From Paragordius varius (lineage: Eukaryota; Nematomorpha), in assembly GCA_964247055.1 (NCBI GenBank), contig OZ176050.1, forward strand, positions 8,742,001-8,806,000: a stretch of 64,000 nt of DNA, in the 5' to 3' direction. Under the pieces are notes generated by a model, which was not told the origin of the DNA, did not search any database, and saw only the letters and a program-made list of their open reading frames with translations. Positions 63,703-64,000 of this stretch are shown here, one piece after another (position 1 is the first letter of the stretch; each line of letters opens with the position of its first letter). The translations under genes and the position numbers were made by a program.

Positions 63703-63888
63703 AGTAAATCCAAATGGCAACACTAATAGCTGAACATTTTTGTCTTTAAGAAGGTTTATGGATGTCCTGAAAGTTTGACGCAATATGTTTTGTGAATTAT
63801 CTTTTTGTGGAACGTAGAGACTTTTTTCGGCATTATTGTTAGACGATTCTTCAGATGGGACATCTCTATCATTGTTCAATAATGGTTC
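61019..63888 (-). CDS. MFSD11-like: MFSD11/UNC93-like membrane transporter, C-terminal part
   Basis: This is a major facilitator superfamily protein of the UNC93/MFSD11 group; the substrate is unknown even in vertebrates. Exons on the minus strand are 63702-63888, 62906-63031, 62497-62806, 62245-62395 and 61019-61162, giving 305 residues in consistent phases; the gene continues beyond the window's right edge. Matching pieces include NLLKDKNVQLLVLPFGFTGL, NLTFITGVLITCVGYTSRLG, PLMGISGISLGVGEIIGALN, LFGVADSAFNTQIYVILA, AIFALFRFVQ and AIAFYYCKYLFLHWQLL, in the order seen in MFSD11 (…LIGLSGIFIGIGEILGG…GLGDSCFNTQ…FKFVQ…AFFYSNYLLLHWQLL). An Asn-rich loop of about 60 residues is inserted after the ILGG-like motif. 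The tail is short and ends in TAA at 61019-61021. Confidence 0.88.
61184..62086. mobile_element. Long inverted-repeat MITE filling the last transporter intron
   Basis: Left end actgagtgcaaaaattttta and the inverse of the right end, CACTGTGTGCAAAAAAGTAG, match. The arms stay alignable inwards: catgagata, ttgccgcaaaat, gttgacg(a/g)cct, tagcagata, tctggttctaggtatt and their inverses (e.g. aatacctagaaccaga at about 61818). The element is about 900 bp with only a short centre near 61.65 kb. TA follows the right end. It makes up most of the 1,082-nt intron 61163-62244. No coding frame. Confidence 0.85.
63656..63700. repeat. (TA)n microsatellite at a splice donor
   Basis: About 45 bp of TA directly follow the minus-strand exon 63702-63888, so the donor GT is the first part of the repeat (ACTG|gtatatat). 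Confidence 0.9.
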
Positions 63889-64000
63889 CTAATATGTTTA
63901 ATATAATAAGGAATTCAATAAAAACGATTTTGATTATATGTATAAAAATTTAAATCAAACATCAACAATTTAATATTTTTTTATTAAGTATTTTATTATA

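Noticed and set aside
1-64000. tRNA, rRNA, CRISPR arrays, LTR or non-LTR retroelements, transposase genes
   Set aside because: No cloverleaf, rRNA motif, regularly spaced repeat array, reverse transcriptase or transposase motif was recognised; all mobile elements seen are non-autonomous DNA elements.

Overview
This window reads as nuclear DNA from an animal with a very A+T-rich genome (by eye well over 70% A+T). The genes are split into many exons with GT..AG introns and use the standard code: TGG is Trp, and both TGA and TAA end genes. An ephrin, a trithorax-related KMT2C/D methyltransferase with HMG-box, ePHD, FYRN/FYRC, WIN and SET modules, a TIA1/TIAR RNA-binding protein and an MFSD11/UNC93-type transporter together point to a metazoan. 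Host proteins are rich in Asn/Gln/Ser runs. Very short introns at the 5' end of one gene recall flatworms (5' introns shorter than 3' ones) and dicyemids (introns of about 20-40 nt). A myxozoan or another fast-evolving parasite is also possible. I cannot fix the species.

Layout: (1) 1-19920, + strand: the 3' part of a KMT2C/D gene, 45 exons that join in one unbroken frame for about 3,229 residues, with the 5' end outside the window. (2) 19.9-26.4 kb: intergenic, with two oppositely oriented Helitron-like elements and about 500-bp repeat units between them, then decayed copies. (3) 26377-34038, +: a complete TIA1/TIAR gene, 15 exons, 501 residues; its first six introns are only 23-28 nt and its last eight are 620-984 nt and carry several MITEs. 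(4) 34-47.6 kb: a gene desert with hAT and mariner-type MITEs, one nested in the other. (5) 47641-59370, +: an ephrin gene with two candidate first exons about 5.5 kb apart, each coding a signal peptide and the same ephrin N-terminal motif, spliced in the same phase to a shared ephrin domain, a long Asn-rich stalk and a GPI-type C terminus. (6) 61019-63888, - strand: the 3' half of an MFSD11-like transporter, tail-to-tail with the ephrin gene, whose last intron is mostly one long inverted-repeat MITE.

The genes are not an operon and act in different processes: enhancer H3K4 methylation, RNA regulation, cell-cell signalling and membrane transport. The unusual points are the two ephrin first exons, the sharp split in TIA1 intron size, low-complexity insertions inside conserved KMT2 domains, and a dense set of non-autonomous DNA transposons. 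I saw no tRNA, rRNA, CRISPR array, retroelement or transposase gene.
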